A stretch of DNA of 64,000 bases from CAVPGP01 sp963718065 (GTDB lineage Bacteria > Actinomycetota > Thermoleophilia > Gaiellales > Gaiellaceae): positions 186,001 through 250,000 of the forward strand of contig CAVQYE010000007.1 of NCBI GenBank assembly GCA_963718065.1. The letters are read 5' to 3'. The position numbers and the translations under genes were made by a program. Every line of letters begins with the position of its first letter. Positions within the stretch are counted from its first letter, which is position 1. The notes below the pieces were generated by a model. The model ran no database searches. It had not been told where the DNA came from and saw only the letters and a list, made by a program, of their open reading frames with translations. Below are positions 7,946-16,458 of this stretch, piece after piece.

Positions 7946-8873
7946 TCATTTCCGGGCGGGCACGTCTGCCGCGGCTCCCACCCGCTCGGCTGCGGCCAGC
8001 ACGAGCTCGATCACCGTCCCGACTGCGAGCTCGACGTTGACGTTCTCGATCACCGGCACGCCGGCCCGGCGCGCACGGCCGACGATGTAGTCCTGGATGC
8101 GACGGATCTCGTCGAGCTGGTCCGAGGTACTTCTCCACCGGCCGCACGCCGTCGGAGCTCAGGTCGCGCACCGCAGAAGTGACTCGCGTGCACCTCCTCG
8201 CTGCTCGATCGCGAGCACGCAGTGGACGACGAGCGCGCCCTCGATCGGCGCGGAGCATCCCGGGCACGAGGTGCACGCCCTCGAGCACCATCGACCAGCC
8301 CTCCTGCAGCGCGCGCTCGATCGACGCCCTCGACGCCGACGAGCACGTTTCGCGTCTGCTCGAGGAAGCCGAGCAGCAGCGGGTCGCCCGTCTCGGAGTC
8401 CGCGACGGCGCCCGCAGCGTCGAAGCTCGAGTAGTGGATCGACGGCATGAACTCCTGCGAGAAGAACGCGCGCATCGTCTGGCGGATGAAGTCGGTCGAC
8501 GTGACGCGCGTGATGCCGAGCCGGTGCGCGACCTCGGTCGCGACGGTCGACTTGCCGGTGCCGGTGGCGCCGCCGACGAGGAGCACGATCGGCAGGTCGA
8601 GCTGCTGGAGCTCCGCACGCGCGCGCAGCCGGCTGACCGCCTGGTCGCCCTCGGACTCGCCGAGCACGTCGCCGCGCCAGCTCGCGCCACGCGGTCGAGC
8701 TCGACGACGCGAGCGTCGCGCTCGGCCAGGTCGACCTCGACCCGGCGCGCGAGCTGGTACGCGCGCTCGATCGAGACGCCGGCGGCGATCAGCGCCCGCG
8801 CCATCAGCCCCTTCGAGTACGGCAGCCCGTCCTGGCCGAGAGGCAGCGGCTCGCCGTGCCGGCGCTCAGACAA
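7946..8873 (-). CDS. 2-phosphoglycerate kinase with N-terminal ATP-cone, several frame breaks
   Basis: A TTG at 8873 overlaps the end of the upstream gene. The N-terminus (LPYSKGLMARALIAAGVSIE, AYQLARRVEVDLAER) is an ATP-cone domain. The kinase core is LPIVLLVGGATGTGKSTVAT, then TRVTSTDFIRQTMRAFFSQ and YSSFDAAG. After corrections near 8690, 8322, 8250, 8190 and 8130 it gives IERALQEGWSMVLEGVHLVP, VRPVEKYL and RRIQDYIVGRARRAGVPVIE. The family makes 2,3-bisphosphoglycerate from 2-phosphoglycerate and ATP. It is placed with the cyclic-diphosphoglycerate synthetase that would use its product. Motifs survive in all three frames, so sequence error is more likely than decay. Confidence 0.75.
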
Positions 8874-10020
8874 GAGCCAGCACCGCCTCGTCGAGGCCGT
8901 CGGCGACGACCTCGTTGTCGGCGAAGACGATCCTGGCGCCGCGCTCGCGTGCGTGCTCCGCGACGACGTCGATCGCAGCCGCCTTGATCTCGACGAGGTA
9001 CGTGTCGGCCTCGACCCGCCGCAGCTCCTCGGCGAGGGCTGCCCGGTTCGCGAGGCTCGACGAGACGTGCACGACGTCGGCGTCGAGGTGATCCGTCGGG
9101 CGCCCCGGTCGTGAAGACCGCGACGCGGCCCTTCGAGCGCGCCCGCGGGCCGCAGCCGCAGCTCCGCGCGGATCACGGGCACGTCCTTCAGCTCGGCACC
9201 GGCCCGGGATCACCGCCGGCGACGACCACGAGATCCGACATCAGGACGCGATACGCGTTGAGATAGTCGAGTCGCCGGCCCGCGAGCGACGAGGATCCGC
9301 GCCGTCGTCGCGACCGGCGGGATCGCCGCGCCGCTGCCGTCGAAGACGACGACGTCCGGGCTCGCGCTCGAGCGCCCGGGCGGCGCCGTCGGGCACGTTC
9401 GAGGTGAACACCGCCCGGCGAGCCCGCCCGCCGCAGCGGCGGCAGCCGATCGTGGGCACGCCGGTGAGCGCGGCGATCTCGAGGTAGTCGGAGGCCGCGT
9501 GCTCGCCGCGGGCGGAGAGCTCGACGAGCGCCTCAGGCGTCGGCGGCGCGTCACAGACGGTCGCGCCCGCCGGCCCGCCGCGGCCCATCGCGACGACGAC
9601 GACCGTCGAGCTCCTGGCGAGCAGGCGGACCAAGTGGCAGGTGACGGCGGTCTTGCCGACGCGCTTCCCGGTCCCGATCACCGCGATCGACGGCAGCGGA
9701 AACGGCGCGAACGCGGGCGGCTCGAAGCGGAAGTCGGAGCCGACGTAGGAGAGCCCGGCGGCGAGCGCCTCGCTCGCCCAGCGCATGCGCTCGTCCGGCC
9801 CGAGCACCGGCTCGTCCGAGAGGTCGACCACGAGCTCGGCGCCCTGCTCGATCGAGGTTGCGAGGGAGTCGACGAGCGGCACGCCGTAGTCCTCGTCGCC
9901 ACGCAGCTTCTCGGTGCCGCCGACGAGGACGGCCCCCACGAAGTCGTACGGCAGCTCTGCGAGCGCATCCCGTACGACCGGCGCGTAGTGCTCGCCGTCG
10001 ATGAGTGCGACCGCCTTCAG
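8866..10020 (-). CDS. Cyclic 2,3-diphosphoglycerate synthetase, frame-broken 3' half
   Basis: The start appears to be CTG at 10020-10018, overlapping the TGA of the preceding gene (CTGA), giving LKAVALIDGEHYAPVVRDAL. Next come GAVLVGGTEKLRG, SYVGSDFRFEPP and the nucleotide-binding IAVIGTGKRVGKTAVTCHLV. The distal part needs frame changes between about 9390 and 9130. It reads VVVFDGSGAAIPPVATTARI and LVEIKAAAIDVVAEHARERG, ending ALV at 8866. This matches the synthetase that cyclises 2,3-bisphosphoglycerate with ATP, known from thermophilic methanogens. Together with the next gene it forms a two-step route from 2-phosphoglycerate. Confidence 0.75.
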
Positions 10021-10792
10021 CGCGTCGTGACCTCGCCCTCGATCCGGGCCGTGTACTTCTCGTAGGCGAGCGTCTCCATGTCGAACTGGATGATCTTCTC
10101 CTGCCCGTGGAACGGGTAGCGGCGCCAGACGTCCACGTGCTGCCGGAGACCTCGACCACGTTGTAACAGGGCTCGTGTGTGCCCCGGAGGCGCAGCGACG
10201 AGACCGTGCCGGTGTTGACGACGAAGAGGTTCTCGAGCCGCCATGCATACGGGACGTGCTTGTGCCCGGAGAGGACGAGATTCACGCCGGCGCGCTGCAG
10301 GCACTCGATCGTGTCGCCCGCGTCGTAGACGACGTTTCGCTCGCGGCCGGTGCCCGGGATCGGCAGCAGGTGGTGGTGGCAGACGAAGATGCGCAGGTCG
10401 CGCGTCGGGCGCGAACTGCTCCTCGATCCAGCGGTAGCGGCCGCGGCCGATCTGCCCGTGGTCGAGATCGGGCTCGGTCGAGTCGACCGCGACGACCGTG
10501 ACGCCGCCCTTGCGCAGCACCGAGTTGCGGTCGCCGAAGTGATCCTCGAAGTGGACGTAGCCGACGTTCCGCGAGTCGTGGTTGCCGGGGACGACGACGA
10601 GGTTCGGCAGTCGATGCGGTCGAGGTAGCCCTTCGCCTGGGCGTACTCCTCCTTGAAGCCGAAGGTCGTCAGGTCGCCGGAGCAGACGACGATGTCCGGC
10701 TCGATCTCGTTGATCTCCGCGATCGCGCGCTCGATCAGGTCGGGCAGGAAATAGGGCTCGCCGCAGTGGATATCGGAGATGTGCGCGATCAT
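10017..10792 (-). CDS. Metallophosphoesterase, frame-broken
   Basis: The ATG at 10792 begins AHISDIHCGEPYFLPDLIE, the first metal-binding block (DxH). VVCSGDLTTFGF (GD) follows, then after a shift near 10607 VVVPGNHDSRNVGYVHFEDH (GNHD), then FVCHHHLLPIPG and LVLSGHKHVPYAW (GHxH). Further shifts lie near 10410 and 10150 before FDMETLAYEKYTA and the stop at 10017. All four calcineurin-like blocks are present, so the enzyme should bind two metals and hydrolyse a phosphoester; substrate unknown. It is the first gene of the leftward operon that includes the cyclic diphosphoglycerate genes. Confidence 0.8.
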
Positions 10793-10872
10793 GAAGGGCG
10801 TTCATGGGCCCCGCATGGCGGCAAGTCTACGGCATCCGAACCGCTGCTACGGTGAAGCAAGTGGCGCCGGAA

Positions 10873-11234
10873 ATGCCTGATTTCCAGGCATATCGGGGGA
10901 CGAACCGCCACGCTTCGTCAACGAGGCCGAGTTGGAGTACGCGAAGATCCTCGACTACTACGGCATCCCGTGGCATGTACGAGCCGACGACGTTCGTGCT
11001 CGAGCGCGACGAGAGCGGCCGCGTGATCGAGGCGTTCACGCCCGACTTCTACCTGCCCCGAGCAGGATCTCTACATCGAGGTGACGGTCATGAAGCAGTC
11101 GCTCGTCACCCGCAAGAACCGCAAGCTGCGCAAGCTCCGCCAGCTCTATCCGGAGGTCCGCGTCAAGCTCTTCTACGACCGCGACATCGAGCGGCTCGCC
11201 CGGCATCGGCTTCGGCTTCGACGTTGCCAGTTGA
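10873..11234 (+). CDS. PD-(D/E)XK nuclease-like protein, frame-broken
   Basis: After small corrections near 10905, 10975 and 11060 the frame reads MPDFQAYRGTN, FVNEAELEYAKILDYYGIPW, YEPTTFVLERDESGRVIEAF, TPDFYLP and LYIEVTVMKQSLVTRKNRK, and a last one near 11205 reaches the stop at 11232-11234. The spacing TPDFYL...IEVTVMK resembles the acidic core of PD-(D/E)XK or DUF559-like nucleases. Whether it cuts DNA is not shown. It directly precedes a phosphoribosyltransferase gene. The start codon sits inside a 7-bp stem (10873-10891), which is part of the coding sequence. Confidence 0.55.
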
Positions 11235-11266
11235 ACAGCGTGCCAGCTAGGAACTGCGTGCGAGCT

Positions 11267-11866
11267 AACAGCCGCGCGCCGGGCGGCTCGAGCTGACGGC
11301 ATACCCCGGCGACCCGCGGATCGGCGAGGTGTATCTCGACGCCGCCGAGATCGCCCGGCGCGTGCGCGAGCTCGGCGCCGAGATCGCGCGCGACTACGCG
11401 GGCTCGAGCCGCTGCTCGTCGGCTCGCTGAAGGCGAGCGTGCCGTTCATCACCGACCTCTCGCGCGCGATGCCGATCTTCCATCACCTCGACTTCGTCGA
11501 GCTCGCCGGCTACGGCGGCGGCGGAGATCGGCGGCCACGCGCAGGTCCGGCTTCCTCAAGGACCTCGACGACGAGATCGAGGGACGCGACGTGCTGATCG
11601 TCGAGGAGGTCGTCGACACCGGCCTGACGCTCCACTTCCTCTCGCGCACGCTTCGCGCTCCGCGGGCCGGCCTCGCTGCCGCCGTGACGCTCTTCGACCG
11701 CCCGTACCGCCGACTCGTCGACGACCTGCCGATCCGCTACGTCGGCTTCACGATCCCGGACGAGTTCTTCGTCGGCTACGGCTTCGATCTCGACGAGCGC
11801 TGGCGCAACCTGCCCGATCTGCACGTCGTGCAGTCCGCTCGCGCCACGAAGTTTAGCCACGGCTAA
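11267..11866 (+). CDS. hpt: Hypoxanthine-type phosphoribosyltransferase, frame-broken
   Basis: The readable pieces are IGEVYLDAAEIARRVRELGA, LEPLLVGSLKASVPFITDLS, FHHLDFVELAGYGG and then, in the last frame, RDVLIVEEVVDTGLTLHFLS (the PRPP-binding signature). LPIRYVGFTIPDEFFVGYGF ends the family core. This is the order of purine salvage hypoxanthine/guanine phosphoribosyltransferases. One-base shifts lie near 11400 and 11530. The start is not resolved: stops occur in every frame between 11232 and 11295, and no ATG is in frame. The stop codon lies inside the mntH operator. Confidence 0.75.
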
Positions 11867-11870
11867 ACTT
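11849..11870. promoter_or_regulatory. Perfect palindromic operator upstream of mntH
   Basis: The 22 bases form a perfect inverted repeat, AAGTTTAGCC-AC-GGCTAAACTT, ending 8 bases before the mntH ATG. It is AT-rich against a very GC-rich background. Palindromes built on TTTAGCC/GGCTAAA in front of Nramp transporter genes are expected for DtxR/MntR-type metal repressors, so metal-dependent repression of mntH is inferred. The site also contains the TAA stop of the phosphoribosyltransferase gene. Confidence 0.7.
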
Positions 11871-11878
11871 ACCCCGTG

Positions 11879-13166
11879 ATGCGCACGCGGGACGCAGCGA
11901 AGCGCTGCCGGAGGGTCTCCGGACCGTCGACGAGGCGCTCCATCGCACCCGCTTCCGGATGCTGCCGTTCCTCGGGCCGGCGTTCATCGCCTGCGTCGCC
12001 TACATCGACCCGGGCAACTTCGCGACGAACATCGCCGGCGGCTCGAAGTTCGGCTACATGCTCGTCTGGGTGATCGTCGTCTCGAACCTGATGGCGATGC
12101 TGATCCAGACGCTGTCGGCGAAGCTCGGGATCGCGACGGGCCGGAACCTGCCCGAGGTCTGCCGCGACCAGTTCTCCCGGCCGCACCGCGTTCCTGCTCT
12201 GGGTCCAGGCCGAGGTGATCGCGATGGCGACCGACCTCGCCGAGTTCCTCGGCGCCGCGATCGGCTTCCATCTGCTGCTTCGGGACTGGGCGCTCTTCCC
12301 GTCGGCCGTCGTGACCGGCATCGCCGCCTTCGCTGATCCTCAGCCTGCAGCGCTGCGGCTTCCGCCCGCTCGAGGCGGTGATCACGGCGATCGTCGGCGT
12401 GATCGGGATCTGCTACCTGATCGAGCTCTTCTTCGCCAACCCGGACCTGATGCAGGTCGGCACGCACGCGTTCGTGCCGCAGTTCGAGGGCTCGGAGTCG
12501 GTGCTGCTCGCGGTCGGCATCCTCGGCGCGACGGTGATGCCGCACGTGATCTACCTGCACTCGGCGCTGACGCAGGACCGGATCGTCCCCGAGAACGACG
12601 AGGACGCGCAGACGCTGTACCGCGCTACACACGCATCGACGTCGTGATCGCGATGACGATCGCCGGCGCTGATCAACATGTCGATGCTCGTGATGGCCGC
12701 CGCGACGTTCTTCGAGAGCGGGCTCACGGACGTCGACTCGCTCGAGGGCGCGCACAAGACGCTCGAGCCGATCCTCGGCGGCGCCTCGAGCCGTCTGTTC
12801 GCGATCGCGCTGCTCGGCTCGGGGCTCTCGAGCTCGGCGGTCGGCACGCTCTCGGGCCAGGTCGTGATGCAGGGCTTCGTCCGGCGGCAGGTCCCGTTGT
12901 TCGTCCGGCGTCTGGTGACGATGTCGCCCGCGTTCGTCGTGATCGGCGATCGGCGTCGACCCGTCGCGGACGCTCGTGCTCAGCCAGGTCGTGCTCTCGT
13001 TCGGCATCCCGTTCGCGCTCGTGCCGCTGGTGATGTTCACGACCCGGAGCGACCTGATGGGGAAGCTCGTCAACAGGCGGCTCACGACCGCGGCCGCGTC
13101 GGTGTCGCCGCAGGCATCATCGCCCTGAACGTCTTCCTGCTCGGCCAGACGTTCGGCCTGATCTAG
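11879..13166 (+). CDS. mntH: Nramp-family Mn/Fe transporter MntH, frame-broken
   Basis: The family signatures are intact: FLGPAFIACVAYIDPGNFAT (the DPGN metal site), NLMAMLIQTLSAKLGIATG, IAMATDLAEFLGAAIGFHLL, ILGATVMPHVIYLHSAL (the MPH metal site) and LFAIALLGSGLSSSAVGTLS. About eleven membrane helices are present when the frames are joined. Shifts are needed near 11900, 12185, 12335, 12625, 12670, 12950 and 13090, each without loss of motif. It imports Mn(II) or Fe(II) by proton symport. ATG 11879 is preferred, with GTG 11876 adjacent. The palindrome just upstream suggests a metal-responsive repressor. Confidence 0.85.
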
Positions 13167-13174
13167 ACCCGCGG

Positions 13175-14260
13175 TCAGTGGAACTCGATCGGCCGTGCGC
13201 CCTCCGGGGCGGCGAACGCGAGCAGGCGCTCTCCCTCCTCGGCGACCGCGTCCCGGTCGGTTTTGCGCAGGCGCCCGAACGGCTCGATCCGCAGCGTCAC
13301 GGCTCCGCGCTCGCGCACGAGCCTCCAGATCGCCGCCACCGAACCGTCGACGAGCACGGTTGGCTTGCCGATGCCGATCCGCCGGTGCAGGTCGCTCGCC
13401 AGACCCGCGATCGGTCTGCGTGACCGAGCAGCACGTTGTCGAAGTCGGGCAGGAACCGCGGCGGCGCGGGCGTCTCGGGGTCCGGGCGAGGAGCGTCGGG
13501 GAGGTCGAAGAGCTCCTTGCCGCGGTCGTCGCGGAACGTCGAGAGCCGGGGCCGGAGCCGCTCGACGACCTCCCCGAGCCCCGGCAGCCCGCACCACGCG
13601 CGCACGTCCTGCTTCGTCGCCGGGCCGAACGCGCCCAGGTAGCGGATCACGAGCCCGTCGAGCGACGGGTCGGCCTCCAGCGGCGCGCCGAGCCATGTCT
13701 CGGCCGTGGCGCACGCCGTCCCGCCCGTCTTCCCCCAGACGCCGCGCGGCGGAATCTGGACGAGCGGCACGAAGTTGCGGACGAGGTACGAGAGCGCCGT
13801 CGGGTCGTAGTCGGGCCAGCGCTCGGCGAGCGCCCGCCCGAGTTGCGCCAGCGTCCGCGGCTCCTCGTCGAGGAGCTTCCGCCCGGCCTTGGCCACGGCG
13901 TCGACGTCCACCCCTGTGAGGAGCTTGCCCCACGAGCTGCCGAAGAGGCCGCGGTCGAGAAACGCGGCAAAGAGTGGTCGGAGCGCAAGCGCATCGCGGG
14001 CGCTGAGCAGATGGATCGTCGAGCGCATTGCGACGATTCGCACCGCGCGGCGCTTCTCGATCGCGGCCCCGAGCTCCGCCGGGTCGAAGTCACTCCAGGC
14101 GCGACCAGAGGCCGTAGTACGGGTTGAGCGGGATCTGCGCCTGCAGGCCGACGAGCTGCTCGACGGCCTTCACCGCCCCCAGCGGACGGCGCTCGAGCAG
14201 CAGCTGGCGCGCCAGCGTCGCGCGATTCAGCGCCCGCCGGTCGAGGACGGTCTCGCTCAA
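13175..14260 (-). CDS. Winged-helix DNA-binding domain protein (HTH_42 family), two frame breaks
   Basis: A TTG at 14260 starts RRALNRATLARQLLLERRPL and VEQLVGLQAQIPLNPYYGLW. One base too many near 14095 separates this from FDPAELG and VAMRSTIHLLSARDALALRP. The middle has LVQIPPRGVWGKTGG and DGLVIRYLGAFGPATKQDVR, typical of the HTH_42/YcaQ-like family. A second shift near 13420 leads to HRRIGIGKPTVLVDGSVAAI. Relatives include DNA-glycosylase-related and crosslink-repair proteins (AlkX/YcaQ group). The role here is therefore only tentatively DNA-related. It is convergent with mntH, 8 bases apart. Confidence 0.7.
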
Positions 14261-14264
14261 CGCG

Positions 14265-15452
14265 CTACAGGTAGCCGAGCGGATCGACCGGCGCGCCGTT
14301 GACACGCACCTCGAAGTGAAGGTGCGGTCCCGTCGAGTGCCCGGTGGAGCCGACGTAGCCGATCGTCGACCCCTGGGTGACGCCCTGCCCGCAGGTGACG
14401 GCGATCGACGATTGGTGCGCGTACGCGGTCGCGAGCCCGTTGCCGTGGTCGATGACGACGAGGTTGCCGTAGCCCTCCATCCAGCTGCAGTAGATGACCG
14501 TTCCCGAGGCGGCGGCGTGGATCGGCGTGCCCGAGGAGACGCCGATGTCGATCCCTTCGTGCATGCGCCCCCAGCGGTAGCCGAAGGAGCTCGTGACCGG
14601 CCCGGAGACCGGCCAGAGGAAGCCGGCGTGCGACGGCGTCGTGTCGCCCGGAGACGACGAAGGCGATGCCGCGCGCTGTGCCGCGACGATCTGCGCGCCG
14701 AGATTCGCGCTCTGGGCCTGGAGGGCGTCCATCTCGCTCGCCTCCGCCCGCTCGTCCGCCGAGAGCGTGTCGAGCGAGACCTTCTTCTGCCGGCGGATGT
14801 CGGAGAGCCGGCCCTGCGCCGAGACGAGCTCGTTTCGCACCGATCGCTGCTGCTCGGCGCGGGCGCTGATGACACGTGTCTCCGACTCGACGCTCGCCTT
14901 CACCTTCCGCGTCCGCACCTGAGCCTGCTTCATCTGCTGCTTGGCCTCGCCGACGGCGTGCGCGATTCGCTTGTCGAGCGAGCCGATCTGCTTCAGGTAG
15001 TCGATCTGGTCGAGCATGTCCTGGAAGCTCTCTGCGGAGAGGACGACCGAGATCATGTCGATGTCGTCGGTCTCGTAGATGTCGACGAGCCTGCGGTTCA
15101 GCCGCTCGATCGACGCCTGGTACTGACGTTGCAGAAAGTGGAGCTTCTGTGTCTGGAGCTGGAAGAGCTGCGTCAGCTTGTCGAGCCGCTCCTGATGGAG
15201 CGCCAGGTCCGCCTGGAGGCTCTCGAGGCGGGTCGAGACGTCGCCGACCTCGTGCTCGAGCGTCCGGATCCGCGAGGTGACGTCCTGGATCTGGTTGCGG
15301 AGCCCCGCCTCCTTCTGGCGGGCGGCGTGGATGCTGTCCGAGAGATGGGCGATCCGGGCGTCGACCGAGCGCTTCTTGGCGTGGATGTCCTCGCCCGCAG
15401 CAGGAGATGCGAGTACGAGCGCAAGCAGAGGCAGCAACGCAAGGCGCTTCAT
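14265..15452 (-). CDS. Murein hydrolase activator / M23 peptidase with coiled coil
   Basis: The 395-residue protein has a signal peptide (MKRLALLPLLALVLASPAAG) and a long heptad-rich coiled coil from about residue 25 to 235 (including DISTRLESLQ-like repeats). A C-terminal LytM/M23 domain follows: HEGIDIGVSSGTPIHAAASG, YGNLVVIDHGNGLATAYAHQ and STGPHLHFEVRVNG. The His/Asp and HLHFE zinc ligands are present, so it may itself cleave peptidoglycan peptides. The architecture equals EnvC-like cell-division hydrolase regulators. It acts outside the membrane. The gene sits just downstream of the winged-helix gene start, 4 bases away. Confidence 0.85.
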   Translation of the reverse strand: MKRLALLPLLALVLASPAAGEDIHAKKRSVDARIAHLSDSIHAARQKEAGLRNQIQDVTSRIRTLEHEVGDVSTRLESLQADLALHQERLDKLTQLFQLQTQKLHFLQRQYQASIERLNRRLVDIYETDDIDMISVVLSAESFQDMLDQIDYLKQIGSLDKRIAHAVGEAKQQMKQAQVRTRKVKASVESETRVISARAEQQRSVRNELVSAQGRLSDIRRQKKVSLDTLSADERAEASEMDALQAQSANLGAQIVAAQRAASPSSSPGDTTPSHAGFLWPVSGPVTSSFGYRWGRMHEGIDIGVSSGTPIHAAASGTVIYCSWMEGYGNLVVIDHGNGLATAYAHQSSIAVTCGQGVTQGSTIGYVGSTGHSTGPHLHFEVRVNGAPVDPLGYL

Positions 15453-15497
15453 GTGCAGAGATTCGGCAGAGGCCCGGACGTCCCTGCCCTGGCTGTT

Positions 15498-16145
15498 TTA
15501 CGCCTTGGACCCCGGCTCTCCGGGGTCGGGGCTCGGGATGTCGGCCTCGTCCGGCGGCGGATACGGCTCGGGCACGGGCTCCGGCATCGGCGGCGTGCCC
15601 TCGTCGGGCGGCGGCGACGGCTCCGGGATGCTCGGTCCCGGCTCGAGCAACTCGGTCTTCCTGACCTCGTCGTGGGCGGCGTGCACGCGCTCCTGCACCT
15701 CATCGGCGATGCTCGTCATCTCGGCCTCCTTCGCGCGGAGCGCCTCATCCGTCCCGGTCAGGTCGGCACGCGCCGCTTCGGTTGCCTCGTCGTCGCCACG
15801 GTACACCGCCTCGCCGAGGGCTCGCAGGGAGCTATCCCGGCGGCCGAGCAGCTCCTCGTGCTCGTGGCGCAGGAGCGCGAGCCGGCGCCGGGCCGCGGAC
15901 ACAGCTCCGTAGGTCTCGACGGCGGCGCCGGCACGGGCGCGCAGGCTGCGGACAGCGCCGAGCGACGACTGCCAGAGCGGCAGCGAGGGCGGCACGCCGA
16001 ACAGGCGCGGCTCCTCGTCCGCCTCCACACTCCGAATCGCGGACTCCTCGGTCGGCGCCTCTGCCGGCTCGACGCGAGCCCCGCACTGGGGGCAGAACCG
16101 CACCGACTCGTCCAGCGGCGTCGAGCACGCGCGACAGCTAGGCAT
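15498..16145 (-). CDS. Zinc-ribbon and coiled-coil protein with Pro/Glu-rich tail
   Basis: The ATG at 16145 overlaps the end of the upstream gene. The first 25 residues are a zinc ribbon (CRACSTPLDESVRFCPQCGA, two CxxC pairs). A helical region rich in Arg, Leu and Glu follows (LRHEHEELLGRRDSSLRALG), and the last 45 residues are dominated by Pro, Glu and Asp. About 215 residues. Such proteins often mediate assembly. No specific function is recognised. It is co-transcribed with the cytochrome c maturation genes, but a link to that process is only positional. Confidence 0.65.
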   Translation of the reverse strand: MPSCRACSTPLDESVRFCPQCGARVEPAEAPTEESAIRSVEADEEPRLFGVPPSLPLWQSSLGAVRSLRARAGAAVETYGAVSAARRRLALLRHEHEELLGRRDSSLRALGEAVYRGDDEATEAARADLTGTDEALRAKEAEMTSIADEVQERVHAAHDEVRKTELLEPGPSIPEPSPPPDEGTPPMPEPVPEPYPPPDEADIPSPDPGEPGSKA

Positions 16146-16458
16146 GGACGCGCGACTCGGTTTCCCCGGCGCGAGCTTCGAGCGCACGCAGCGCCTCGGC
16201 CGCGCTGCGCCGCATCGCGCCGATCTGGGCGCGGTAGTCCGCGTCGGAGATCTTGCCGGTGCGGTGATCGAACTCGAGCTCCTTGAGCGCGGCGAGCGCC
16301 CGGTCGCGCTCCTCGGCCAGCTCGAGCCGGCGGAGCTCGATCGGGTCGAGCTGGCCCAACCGGTCGTCGGCCGGCTCCGGATCGCGCAGGAACGGACCGG
16401 CGACGAGCAGCACGCACGCGATCGCCAGCGCGGCGCCGAGGACGAGCGCGACCGTCAT
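16138..16458 (-). CDS. CcmI-like N-terminal domain protein
   Basis: The ATG at 16458 overlaps the ccmF stop (ATGA). The 106-residue protein has one N-terminal membrane helix (VALVLGAALAIACVLLVAGP), then an acidic and basic helix with LAALKELEFDHRTGKISDAD and YRAQIGAMRR. The KELEFDHxTGKISDxDY segment is characteristic of the short CcmI-type subunits found next to ccmF in many lineages. These help present apocytochrome c to the haem lyase. No CXXC-containing CcmH is encoded nearby. Confidence 0.7.
   Translation of the reverse strand: MTVALVLGAALAIACVLLVAGPFLRDPEPADDRLGQLDPIELRRLELAEERDRALAALKELEFDHRTGKISDADYRAQIGAMRRSAAEALRALEARAGETESRVHA

Noticed and set aside
10873..10891. Perfect 7-bp hairpin over the start codon as a translational switch
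   Set aside because: The stem is made by the codons for MPDFQAY, which look like normal coding sequence. One hairpin is not evidence of regulation.
7800..13200. Programmed ribosomal frameshifting
   Set aside because: The breaks have no common slippery sequence, occur several times per gene and hit unrelated housekeeping genes. Sequence error explains them better.
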